A stretch of DNA of 40,899 bases from Gammaproteobacteria bacterium (lineage in GTDB: Bacteria; Pseudomonadota; Gammaproteobacteria; Pseudomonadales; JAUIET01), in the NCBI GenBank assembly GCA_030431775.1, contig JAUIHW010000035.1:1-40899 (forward strand), given 5' to 3'. The translations under genes were made by a program, and so were the position numbers. The notes beneath the pieces are model-generated. The model was given only the letters and a program-made list of their open reading frames with translations, did not search any database and was not told the DNA's origin. Positions within the stretch are counted from its first letter, which is position 1, and the number at the start of each line of letters is the position of its first letter. Of this stretch, positions 24,329 to 31,292 are shown in pieces.

Positions 24329-25489
24329 ATGATGACAAGAAAACGTATCGAGCCTTATACGGCCCTGCTGATTCAGCCGGAAGTTACTGTTGTCAAAGAC
24401 CGGTCGGATATTCAGAAAAACCTTGACCGGGTTTTGAATCTGATCCACTTCGGTACCGGATATTTCTGGGAAGTACCGGTCCGCCTGGTCGTGCTGCCGG
24501 AGTATTTTCTGCAAGGGGTGGGCACACCGGGCAAGGGTGAAAGCAAAATCCAGGACCAGATGAAAAAAGCGGTAACCATCCCGGGCCCGGAAGTTGAGCA
24601 GCTGGGCGAGATCGCCAAACAGTATGGCCTGTACATTTGCGGTGGCGGAGTCGTCGAAGAAGTGGAACAGTTTCCGGACCGCTGGTTCAACACCAACTTC
24701 ATCGTTGGGCCCGATGGTGACGTGGTACTGAAATACCACAAGTGGCATATCAACGCATCGCTCGGTCTGGGCACCAGTCCACACGATATTTTTGATGAAT
24801 ACTGCAAACATTTTGGCGGCGGTATCAAAGATTTGTTTCCGGTTATCGATACCGAAATCGGCAAGCTCGGCACAATGACCTGCCACGACGGCTGTACGCC
24901 GGAAGTATCACGCGCGCTGGGTTATAACGGCGCAGAGGTGATCTGCCACCCGGGCGCCATTCAGGAGGTCGAGGGTGTTTCCGAACCCTGGGATTTCTGG
25001 AAGTTCACCCGCCGCACGCGTGCGCATGACAATATGTGTTATCTGCTGGGCGCCAACTGGGGCAAGGTTAACTACGACTTCTACCCCGCGGGCTTTTGCC
25101 CGGGCCATTCCTTTGCCATTGATTACACCGGCATGGTGCTACGCGAGGCGCCTTACCCTGAAGAGCAGGTACTGTCGGTTACCATCGACATCGAGGCCCT
25201 GCGACATTACCGAACCCGCACCAACCACAATTGCTGGATTGATGTGCGCACCGAAGGCTTTCGAGAAATGTACACCAATCCGATTTACCCGCCAAACCGC
25301 TTTCCAGCTGGCAAACCACCCAAAGCGCTGGTCGAAAAAATCAGTATTTGCAAAGAGGTATTTGACGATTTGTATGCCCGAGGGCAGTTTACCCCGCCGG
25401 CAGGTTATGAGCCTGAAGACATCTCCAACCTGCTGCAGGAACGCATCGATTACGCCCAGAGCACTGGCCGGTTGAAGAAAAGCGAATGA
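24329..25489 (+). CDS. Nitrilase-superfamily carbon-nitrogen hydrolase
   Basis: 386 residues with the catalytic set of the nitrilase fold: Glu58 in VVLPEYF, Lys138 in LKYHKWH, and Cys185 in MTCHDGCTPE. It is longer than most amidases (about 270-300) because of an extended C-terminus after residue 300 containing FREMYTNPIYPPNRFP and a helical tail. Long C-terminal tails occur in oligomer-forming nitrilases and in some amide hydrolases. The enzyme should hydrolyse an amide, carbamoyl or nitrile group in the cytoplasm. ATGs at 24329 and 24332 are both possible. The stop overlaps the next gene as ATGA, so translation is coupled. Confidence 0.85.
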   Translation: MMTRKRIEPYTALLIQPEVTVVKDRSDIQKNLDRVLNLIHFGTGYFWEVPVRLVVLPEYFLQGVGTPGKGESKIQDQMKKAVTIPGPEVEQLGEIAKQYGLYICGGGVVEEVEQFPDRWFNTNFIVGPDGDVVLKYHKWHINASLGLGTSPHDIFDEYCKHFGGGIKDLFPVIDTEIGKLGTMTCHDGCTPEVSRALGYNGAEVICHPGAIQEVEGVSEPWDFWKFTRRTRAHDNMCYLLGANWGKVNYDFYPAGFCPGHSFAIDYTGMVLREAPYPEEQVLSVTIDIEALRHYRTRTNHNCWIDVRTEGFREMYTNPIYPPNRFPAGKPPKALVEKISICKEVFDDLYARGQFTPPAGYEPEDISNLLQERIDYAQSTGRLKKSE

Positions 25490-25749
25490 AAGTAAAAAGT
25501 AAACTGGCTGATATCGATTTTGAGTTCGGTCGTTTCGAGTACAAGAAAGATCACCTGATCATTCACAGTCACGAAAGCCAAAGCATGCAGAGTAAGGTTT
25601 ATGTTAGCCCTGACGACATAATATCGGCGGCCGGCAAGGCACTGGCCAACCCGAAGGTTTGGCTGTATTTGCTCGGCTTTCCGTTTTTTTTGATCCGCTA
25701 TCGACGTCGGAAAAAGGCCAAGCTGGCCACTCATAAGGAGCAGCCATGA
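25486..25749 (+). CDS. Small operon-embedded protein with one membrane helix
   Basis: 87 residues with no recognised family. The first 50 residues look like a small beta-rich soluble part with alternating charge (FEFGRFEYKKDHLIIHSHES). A hydrophobic helix follows (VWLYLLGFPFFLI, about 58-70), then a strongly basic tail (RYRRRKKAK). It overlaps both neighbours by four bases (ATGA at each end), so it is translated in step with the nitrilase and the ThDP enzyme, which argues that it is a real gene. The basic tail suggests a cytoplasmic C-terminus. It could anchor or organise the enzymes at the membrane; this is a guess from context. Confidence 0.75.
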   Translation: MKVKSKLADIDFEFGRFEYKKDHLIIHSHESQSMQSKVYVSPDDIISAAGKALANPKVWLYLLGFPFFLIRYRRRKKAKLATHKEQP

Positions 25750-27389
25750 CTGAGATGACAGGCGCGCAAGCCATTATCGAGTCCTTGCGCATCAATGGTG
25801 TCGACACTGTGTTTGCCTTGCCCGGCGGCCAACTGGATTTTCTGTTCGACGCAATGTATGACCAGGGCGACGATTTTACCCTGATTCACTCGCGCCATGA
25901 ACAGGGCGTGGCATACATGGCCTATGGCTACGCAAAATCTACCGGCAAAGAAGGTGTGTACGCAGTGGTACCCGGGCCGGGCTTGCTGAATTCAAGTGCG
26001 GCATTGTGTACTGCCTGGGCCAACTACGCACCCGTCCTGTGTATTTCCGGGCAGATTCCTCTGGCTGGCATCGGCAAGGGCTATGGCGACCTGCACGAAA
26101 TTGACGACCAGCTGGGCATGATCAGTCATATCACCAAGTGGGCGGAACGCATTGACAGCGCAGACGCAGCCCCTGCTGCCGTTAGCAAAGCCTTTGAGCA
26201 ATTGCGTAATGGCGCACCCCGCCCCGTGGAAATTGAAATGCCAATGGACATTATGGCGAGCAAGGGCCCTGTTGAACTGCTAGAAAAAACATCTCGTGGT
26301 AGCGCACCTGCGCCGGAGGATTCAGCTATAGAACAGGCTTTGGAAATACTGTGCGCAGCGACAAAGCCGATGATTGTGGTCGGCTCCGGGGCTTTGGACA
26401 CGGGCGATCGGGTATTGAATATTGCCAGCCGTTTGCAGGCACCGGTAATGGCGTTTCGCAATGGCAAGGGCATTGTACGCTCAGACCATTATCTGAGCGC
26501 CAACTTTCCGATGGGCCATGCATTGTGGGCTGACAGCGACGCCGTACTGGCTATTGGTACCCGCTTGCACTGGCCGTTGGTGATGTGGGGCAAGGATGAC
26601 GATCTGAAATTGATTCGCGTTGATATTGACGCCGAACAAGTGTCGCGAATTTGCAAGCCAGAGGTGGGCATTCATGCTGATGCCAGCGATGTACTGGACC
26701 GCATGCTCGCACAATTGGAGGGCAAGGCTTTTCAGGCCCCCTCACGTGAACAGGAACTTTCCGAACTGAAAGCCCGCATCGACCGGGAAGTGAGAGCAAA
26801 GGTTGGTCCGCAAATGGCGTACCTGGATGTCATTCGCGAAGAGTTGCCCGAGGACGGCATTTTTGTCGACGAAGTCACTCAAGTAGGTTTTGTATCCTGG
26901 TACGGCTTCCCGGTTTACAAGCCTCGCCAGCACATTACCGCAGGCTACCAGGGTACGCTCGGTTTTGGCTTCGCCACCGCACTTGGCGTCGTTGCCGGCA
27001 ACCGGGACAAACGGGTTATTCAAGTCAGCGGCGACGGTGGTTTTATGTTTAATGTGCAGGAACTGGCCACCGCCGTACAATACCAGCTGCCGCTGGTGAC
27101 TATCATCTTTGACGATGGCCGCTTCACCAATGTGCAGCGTCAACAACGTGAGTGGTTTGATGGGCGCGTGCTGTGTTCGGACCTGCACAATCCCGATTTC
27201 GTGAAAATGGCCGAGAGTTTTGGCGCCGCCGGCTTCGCCGCACACGATCCCGAGAGCCTGCGCACTGCGATTCGCCAGGCCTTTGAACAAAGTGGGCCAT
27301 CGATAATCTCGGTTGATGTACAGGAATTCTTCCCACCGCCGTGGCCCTTCCTGATGATGCCACAGAATCGTAAGGCGGTTTGCTCATGA
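25746..27389 (+). CDS. Thiamine-diphosphate-dependent enzyme (acetolactate synthase / decarboxylase type)
   Basis: 547 residues with the three-domain layout of the family. The N-terminal pyrimidine-binding domain carries the catalytic glutamate, Glu52 in HSRHEQGVAYMAYG. The central domain is about 190-330. The C-terminal diphosphate-binding domain has GDGGFMFNVQELATAVQYQL, the GDG(X)~25N metal motif, except that the end of the motif reads DDGRF where N-N or N-D is usual. Enzymes of this group carboligate or decarboxylate 2-ketoacids. It shares ATGA overlaps with the genes on both sides. With an aminotransferase directly downstream, a ketoacid made from an amino acid is a likely substrate. True acetolactate synthase is doubtful, as no small regulatory subunit is present. 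Confidence 0.85.
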   Translation: MTEMTGAQAIIESLRINGVDTVFALPGGQLDFLFDAMYDQGDDFTLIHSRHEQGVAYMAYGYAKSTGKEGVYAVVPGPGLLNSSAALCTAWANYAPVLCISGQIPLAGIGKGYGDLHEIDDQLGMISHITKWAERIDSADAAPAAVSKAFEQLRNGAPRPVEIEMPMDIMASKGPVELLEKTSRGSAPAPEDSAIEQALEILCAATKPMIVVGSGALDTGDRVLNIASRLQAPVMAFRNGKGIVRSDHYLSANFPMGHALWADSDAVLAIGTRLHWPLVMWGKDDDLKLIRVDIDAEQVSRICKPEVGIHADASDVLDRMLAQLEGKAFQAPSREQELSELKARIDREVRAKVGPQMAYLDVIREELPEDGIFVDEVTQVGFVSWYGFPVYKPRQHITAGYQGTLGFGFATALGVVAGNRDKRVIQVSGDGGFMFNVQELATAVQYQLPLVTIIFDDGRFTNVQRQQREWFDGRVLCSDLHNPDFVKMAESFGAAGFAAHDPESLRTAIRQAFEQSGPSIISVDVQEFFPPPWPFLMMPQNRKAVCS

Positions 27390-28468
27390 GCAAGGTCAGC
27401 GCCAAAGAAGGCGTTGATACCCTGCCCGATTATCGACCTGGCGCGAGTAAAATCAGTGGTGTGAGCGAACCGATCAAATTGTCTTCCAATGAGTCTTCCT
27501 TCGGACCGTCACCGGCCGCTGTACAAGCCTATCATGACCATGCCGCTCTGTTAAACCGTTACCCGGACGCAGGCCAAAACGAACTCAGAGAAGCGATCGC
27601 CGAAGTTCACGGCTTGAACGCCGAGCGCATTGTCTGTGGAAACGGTTCTGATGAATTAATATTGCTGATTGCCCGCACCTTTCTCAGTCCGGGCGATGAA
27701 GCCCTGTTGAGCGAAAACGGCTTCGTGATGAGCCAGGTGCACGCTCAGTCGCAGGGCGCCAATGTGGTGTTTGCTCCCGAAAAAGGCTACCGTGTCGATG
27801 TGGATGCGCTACTGGAACGGGTAACAAACAAAACCCGTTTTTGCACCATAGCCAATCCGAACAACCCAACTGGCACCTACATCAGCCGCGCAGAACTGGA
27901 GCGCCTGCACGCCGGCCTGCCTGAGGAATGCCTATTATTAATTGACGGCGCTTACGCCGAATACGTAGTAAACGAGGATTTCAGCAGCGGCCTGGAACTG
28001 GCACAGCAGTTTGATAACGTAGTGGTGACCCGAACCTTTTCCAAAATTTACGGTTTGCCGGCGTTGCGCATTGGCTGGATGCTATGCTCGCCAGAGATTG
28101 CTGCCTCGGTCAACAAGCTGCGTTCACCGTTTAACACCAACGCTGCGGCACTGGCTACCGCTGCAGCAGCTGTGCGCGACACCGAGTACATCGCCACCAT
28201 AGCGGATAAAAACGCGAGCGAGCTGCAGCGCATCAGTCACGCTATGCGTGCGGCCGGCATAGAGGTGATACCCAGCGTGGCCAATTTTTATCTGCTGCGC
28301 TTTACCGGCCCTGAGCGTTCCGGCAGTGGTGCTGATGCCTTTCTGCAAAGTCGTGGCATTATTCCCCGACCCACTGGTATGTCAGATGATTACCTGCGTA
28401 TCACAGTTGGGACCGTTGATGAAAATGACGCGGTTATCAGCGCGCTCGTGGAGTATATGAACTCTTAA
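27386..28468 (+). CDS. Histidinol-phosphate aminotransferase family protein (HisC-like)
   Basis: 360 residues from ATG 27386 (ATGA overlap with the ThDP gene); the TTG two codons earlier is less likely. Fold-type I PLP aminotransferase: the PLP lysine is Lys220 in TFSKIYGLPALRIGW. NPNNPTGT (about 157-164) and the GNGSDELI phosphate loop (about 89-96) match HisC. No other his gene is nearby, and its place inside a catabolic operon suggests a HisC relative recruited to another amino acid or amine rather than histidine synthesis. The ribosome-binding site lies within the preceding gene. Confidence 0.87.
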   Translation: MSKVSAKEGVDTLPDYRPGASKISGVSEPIKLSSNESSFGPSPAAVQAYHDHAALLNRYPDAGQNELREAIAEVHGLNAERIVCGNGSDELILLIARTFLSPGDEALLSENGFVMSQVHAQSQGANVVFAPEKGYRVDVDALLERVTNKTRFCTIANPNNPTGTYISRAELERLHAGLPEECLLLIDGAYAEYVVNEDFSSGLELAQQFDNVVVTRTFSKIYGLPALRIGWMLCSPEIAASVNKLRSPFNTNAAALATAAAAVRDTEYIATIADKNASELQRISHAMRAAGIEVIPSVANFYLLRFTGPERSGSGADAFLQSRGIIPRPTGMSDDYLRITVGTVDENDAVISALVEYMNS

Positions 28469-28492
28469 GGTAGCTCTACAGGAGGTCAGCAA

Positions 28493-29368
28493 ATGACGAC
28501 AGTACTGATTACCGGTTGCAGCCGGGGGTTTGGGCTGGCGGGCGCCAAAGCATTTGCTGAAGCGGGCGATCAGGTCATAGCGACCGTTCGCGACCCGGAC
28601 AGTGCCGACGCTTTGAAAGAATTGGCGCTGAATCATCCCGAGCGCGTCAGTATACGTAAGCTGGATGTCACCCGGTCTGCAGATTTCCCGAGTTTTGTCG
28701 CACAACTGGAACAGGATTACGGTGCCGTGGATGTGCTGGTGAACAATGCAGGAGTCATCTACCCCGGCGCCTGCGAAGACCTGACAGAGCAGCAAATTCG
28801 CCGAGTTATGGAGACTAATTTTTTCGCCCCAATGCTGCTGAGCCGAGCGCTCCTGCCCGGCATGCGGGCCCGAGCATGCGGCACCATTATTATGGTCAGT
28901 TCTTTGTCCGGCCTGGCCGGGCTGGCTGGCGACGTTTTCTACAGCGCCAGCAAGTTCGCTCTGGAAGGGGCTACCGAAGCACTGCGCCATGAAGTGGACC
29001 GTTGGGGTATTCGCGTTGCATTGCTGGAAGCCGCTCAATACGCCACCGGTATTTTTGACCGTGCGCTGTCGCAAGACTCGCTGCTACCGGCTGACTACCC
29101 AAGTGATTCACCGTATAAGCCGTTGATTGCCTCGCGTATGAAGGCCATCCACGAAGGTTTCGAAGATGCCCGTGACCCAAACGTTGTTGCCCGATTGATG
29201 CTGGAGATTGCACGTTCAGACGGCTCTCGCTTGCGATGGCAAGCCGATGATTTGGCCGAGATGGTGCACAACAAACTGTTTGCTCAAAGTGATGCTGAGC
29301 GTGATGCGTTTCTGCGCGCAGCCGGTGACAGCGACTGGTGGAGTGAAGGGAGAAACGACAATGACTGA
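28493..29368 (+). CDS. Short-chain dehydrogenase/reductase (SDR)
   Basis: 291 residues, classical SDR. The cofactor loop is TGCSRGFG (7-14), the structural NNAG motif is in VLVNNAGVI, and the catalytic set is Ser137, Tyr150 and Lys154 in FYSASKFA. A perfect AGGAGGT ribosome-binding site precedes the ATG after a 24-bp gap, the largest in the operon. The C-terminal ~70 residues are helical and longer than in minimal SDRs. It should reduce a ketone or oxidise an alcohol with NAD(P). The stop overlaps the next gene by 8 bp. The substrate is unknown. Confidence 0.88.
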   Translation: MTTVLITGCSRGFGLAGAKAFAEAGDQVIATVRDPDSADALKELALNHPERVSIRKLDVTRSADFPSFVAQLEQDYGAVDVLVNNAGVIYPGACEDLTEQQIRRVMETNFFAPMLLSRALLPGMRARACGTIIMVSSLSGLAGLAGDVFYSASKFALEGATEALRHEVDRWGIRVALLEAAQYATGIFDRALSQDSLLPADYPSDSPYKPLIASRMKAIHEGFEDARDPNVVARLMLEIARSDGSRLRWQADDLAEMVHNKLFAQSDAERDAFLRAAGDSDWWSEGRNDND

Positions 29369-29786
29369 CACCCCGGCGATACGGCTGGCTCATGTCTGCA
29401 TTGAAACCGCAGACCTTGCGTCTACCGAACATTTTTACGCATTGCTGGGTATACGACGGCAATTTGAATTTCGCAACCAACAGCAGGAACTGGTGGGAAT
29501 GTACTTGCGGGTCAGTGCCGACAGTTTTATTGAAGTCATCAAAGTCGCATCGCCCCGCCCGGTTGGCTTACTTCGACATTTCGCACTGCAAGTTGAGGAT
29601 GTGGATGGCATTTACCGCACTCTAGTGGAAGCCGGAGTGGCGGTAACTGAAAAAGAATATGCCGGCGACCGCAACTACATGATTACTTGCCATGACCCGA
29701 ATGGAGTGTTTATTGAATTACAGCAGTACACTTCCAGCAGCATGCAGCGAGTGGGCGGTGTGTGTGAAGTGGACTACCAACCCTGA
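29361..29786 (+). CDS. VOC (glyoxalase/dioxygenase) superfamily metalloprotein
   Basis: 141 residues as two beta-alpha-beta-beta-beta units. The four metal ligands expected in glyoxalase-I/epimerase-like members are in place: His11, Glu58, His73 and Glu119. ATG 29361 is used, since the longer frame from 29208 runs inside the SDR gene. VOC proteins with an HEHE set include glyoxalase I and methylmalonyl-CoA epimerase, so isomerisation or lyase chemistry is more likely than ring cleavage. It overlaps the SDR gene by 8 bp. Confidence 0.85.
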   Translation: MTDTPAIRLAHVCIETADLASTEHFYALLGIRRQFEFRNQQQELVGMYLRVSADSFIEVIKVASPRPVGLLRHFALQVEDVDGIYRTLVEAGVAVTEKEYAGDRNYMITCHDPNGVFIELQQYTSSSMQRVGGVCEVDYQP

Positions 29787-29794
29787 GAACAACC

Positions 29795-30796
29795 ATGCCT
29801 GACACAAAAGCTCAGCGGATTATTTTTCCAGCACGTGGTAAGGTTGAACTCACCGACTTCAGCTTAGCGAAGCCGGGCGCCGATGAGCTTCTGGTGCGCA
29901 GCGACTACAGCCTGATGAGTATTGGAACCGAAACCACTATTCTGCACCAGCGTTATGACCCGGACACCCACTTCGCGAAAATGTTTTCTTTTCCGCAATT
30001 GCAGACGGGTGTGCAGGCGGTTGGTGAAGTTGAGGCCATTGGCGGCTCGGTCAGTGAGTTTGCTGTTGGCGACAAGGTATATTTGCGTATGGCGCACCGC
30101 TCACACACCGTGATTCCGGCTGCCGATTGTTCAAAGATACCTTCGACGGTTGACTTAAAGGCCGCCTGCTGGTGTGGCCTCGCAAAAACCGCGTTTCGAG
30201 CGGCCTGGGCAGGCCGTTTTGAGCTTGGCAGCAGCGTCCTGATTATCGGTGCCGGCCCGGTTGGACAGATGGCGATTCGCTGGGCGCACTCGGCCGGCGT
30301 TCAGGAGCTTGCGGTCGTGGATACCGCGAAACCCCGGCTCCTACATGCGCAACGCGGTGGTGTCATGCTTGCATTCCCGCAGAGCATTGCAGAGCTGGAC
30401 AAGGAGCTGACCAGTCTGGGCCAGGGTACAGGGCCAGGCATTGTGGTCGATACAACCGGCAACGCCGAGGTATTCCAGCATGCCCAGGCGGCAGCGGCGA
30501 GGTTCGGTAAAGTGGTTATTCTTGGCGACACCGGCTACCCCAGCCACCAGCGTTTAAGCTCGCATGTAATGACCAAAGGACTGACCATTCAGGCAACCCA
30601 TGACAGCCATGATGTTGACGGCTGGACCCAGCGCCGCATAGACAGCCTGTTTTTCGACTTACTCAAGCGCGGCCACTTTGATGTGTCCGGCCTGATCACA
30701 CATGAATTCTCTCCCAGCGAGTGCTGTGAAGCGTATGAACTGGTGGAGCGGGAGCGGGACAATGTCATGGGGGTGTTGTTTGACTGGACGAAGTGA
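29795..30796 (+). CDS. MDR superfamily zinc-type dehydrogenase (BchC/cd08255-like)
   Basis: 333 residues of the medium-chain dehydrogenase/reductase fold. SLMSIGTETTILH (about 39-51) is characteristic of the BchC-like branch, in which the usual catalytic Cys-His start is replaced by a GTE motif. The Rossmann loop is IIGAGPVGQM (about 148-157). No structural-zinc cysteine quartet is visible. It probably oxidises an alcohol or reduces a carbonyl with NAD(P). It is last in the operon; the next 500 bp are the structured-repeat region, which may also serve as transcription end for this gene and the convergent OYE gene. Confidence 0.83.
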   Translation: MPDTKAQRIIFPARGKVELTDFSLAKPGADELLVRSDYSLMSIGTETTILHQRYDPDTHFAKMFSFPQLQTGVQAVGEVEAIGGSVSEFAVGDKVYLRMAHRSHTVIPAADCSKIPSTVDLKAACWCGLAKTAFRAAWAGRFELGSSVLIIGAGPVGQMAIRWAHSAGVQELAVVDTAKPRLLHAQRGGVMLAFPQSIAELDKELTSLGQGTGPGIVVDTTGNAEVFQHAQAAAARFGKVVILGDTGYPSHQRLSSHVMTKGLTIQATHDSHDVDGWTQRRIDSLFFDLLKRGHFDVSGLITHEFSPSECCEAYELVERERDNVMGVLFDWTK

Positions 30797-30810
30797 CTCA
30801 CTCCAGAGTG

Positions 30811-30859
30811 GTGCCACTAGCATCGGCTTGAAGCCAATAATGCTTTTCACTGCGTGACT
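30811..30859 (-). repeat. Structured repeat, partial copy 1 (one end only)
   Basis: Matches 30879-30927 at 44 of 49 positions (offset 68). In the element's own direction (minus) it holds the end of the core (AGTCACGCA) and the complete right arm, with the same arm sequence as copy 2, but the remaining core and left arm are missing: the sequence changes after 30860. It is a truncated relative of copy 2. Its outer end, GCCACTAGCATCGGCTT (30813-30829), recurs inverted at 31265-31281, so it brackets the whole intergenic cluster. Confidence 0.8.
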
Positions 30860-30894
30860 TGGGAACAAATTAAGGTCAGTGGCACTAGCATCGT

Positions 30895-31038
30895 CTTGAA
30901 GCCAATAATGCCCTTCACTACGTGACTCGGCCGCTCCGCGGTGCCCTCTCTCACCAAAATGCCGTCGCCTACGGCTAGTCATTTTGGCTCTCTCGGCCAG
31001 CGTCTTTTACCTCCGTGAAAGGCATTATTGGCTTCAAG
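30895..31038 (-). repeat. Structured repeat, full copy 2
   Basis: A 96-nt core (30919-31014) is closed by 24-bp arms, 30895-30918 and 31015-31038, complementary at 23 of 24 positions with the one exception a G-T pair. Read on the minus strand the core runs GGAGGTAAAAGACGC ... AGTCACGTA. Inner stems: CCAAAATG/CATTTTGG (30954-30961 with 30980-30987), enclosing GCCGT-AGGCG-ACGGC, and CCGC-GGA-GCGG (30931-30941). The core is about 89% identical to that of copy 4, but the arms are unrelated. Confidence 0.88.
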
Positions 31039-31122
31039 CCTAAGATCGTGGACATTCGCCTGTCTAACGTGAATCTAAGTGAGCGTCCCCGAGGCTCTAA
31101 ACTGTGACGTGCTTCGGGTTAA

Positions 31123-31269
31123 GGCTTTAACTCGCGCGGGCGCTTTTGCGAAGGTAAAAGACGCCGACCGAAGGAGAAAAAATGACTTTCAACGAAAGGC
31201 ATTTTTGTGATGGAGGGAACCCCGGAGGGGGCAAGTCACGTAGCAAAAGCGCCCCCGCGAGTGAAAGCC
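31123..31269 (+). repeat. Structured repeat, full copy 3
   Basis: Core 31150-31242 (93 nt) is closed by 27-bp arms, 31123-31149 and 31243-31269, matching at 25 of 27 positions. The arms are G+C-rich and differ completely from copies 2 and 4. Conserved: GAAGGTAAAAGACGC at the start, AAAATGACT, GGCATTTTTGTGA, and AGTCACGTA at the end. Inner stems use different sequence but stay paired: CTTTC-AAC-GAAAG (31186-31198) and CCCC-GGA-GGGG (31220-31230). Copies 1 to 3 fill the gap between the convergent MDR and OYE genes. Confidence 0.85.
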
Positions 31270-31292
31270 GATGCTAGTGCCTCTGACTGATT

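Noticed and set aside
30659-30982. 107-codon minus-strand frame running from the MDR gene's end through repeat copies 1 and 2
   Set aside because: Most of the frame lies in the non-coding structured repeats, and the rest is antisense to the MDR gene. Such arginine-rich frames are by-products of the repeat core.
30811-31281. CRISPR array or integron attC sites as an explanation of the intergenic repeats
   Set aside because: There are no regular short direct repeats with spacers. The conserved attC end motifs (RYYYAAC / GTTRRRY) are not at the arm ends, and no integrase or cas gene is nearby.
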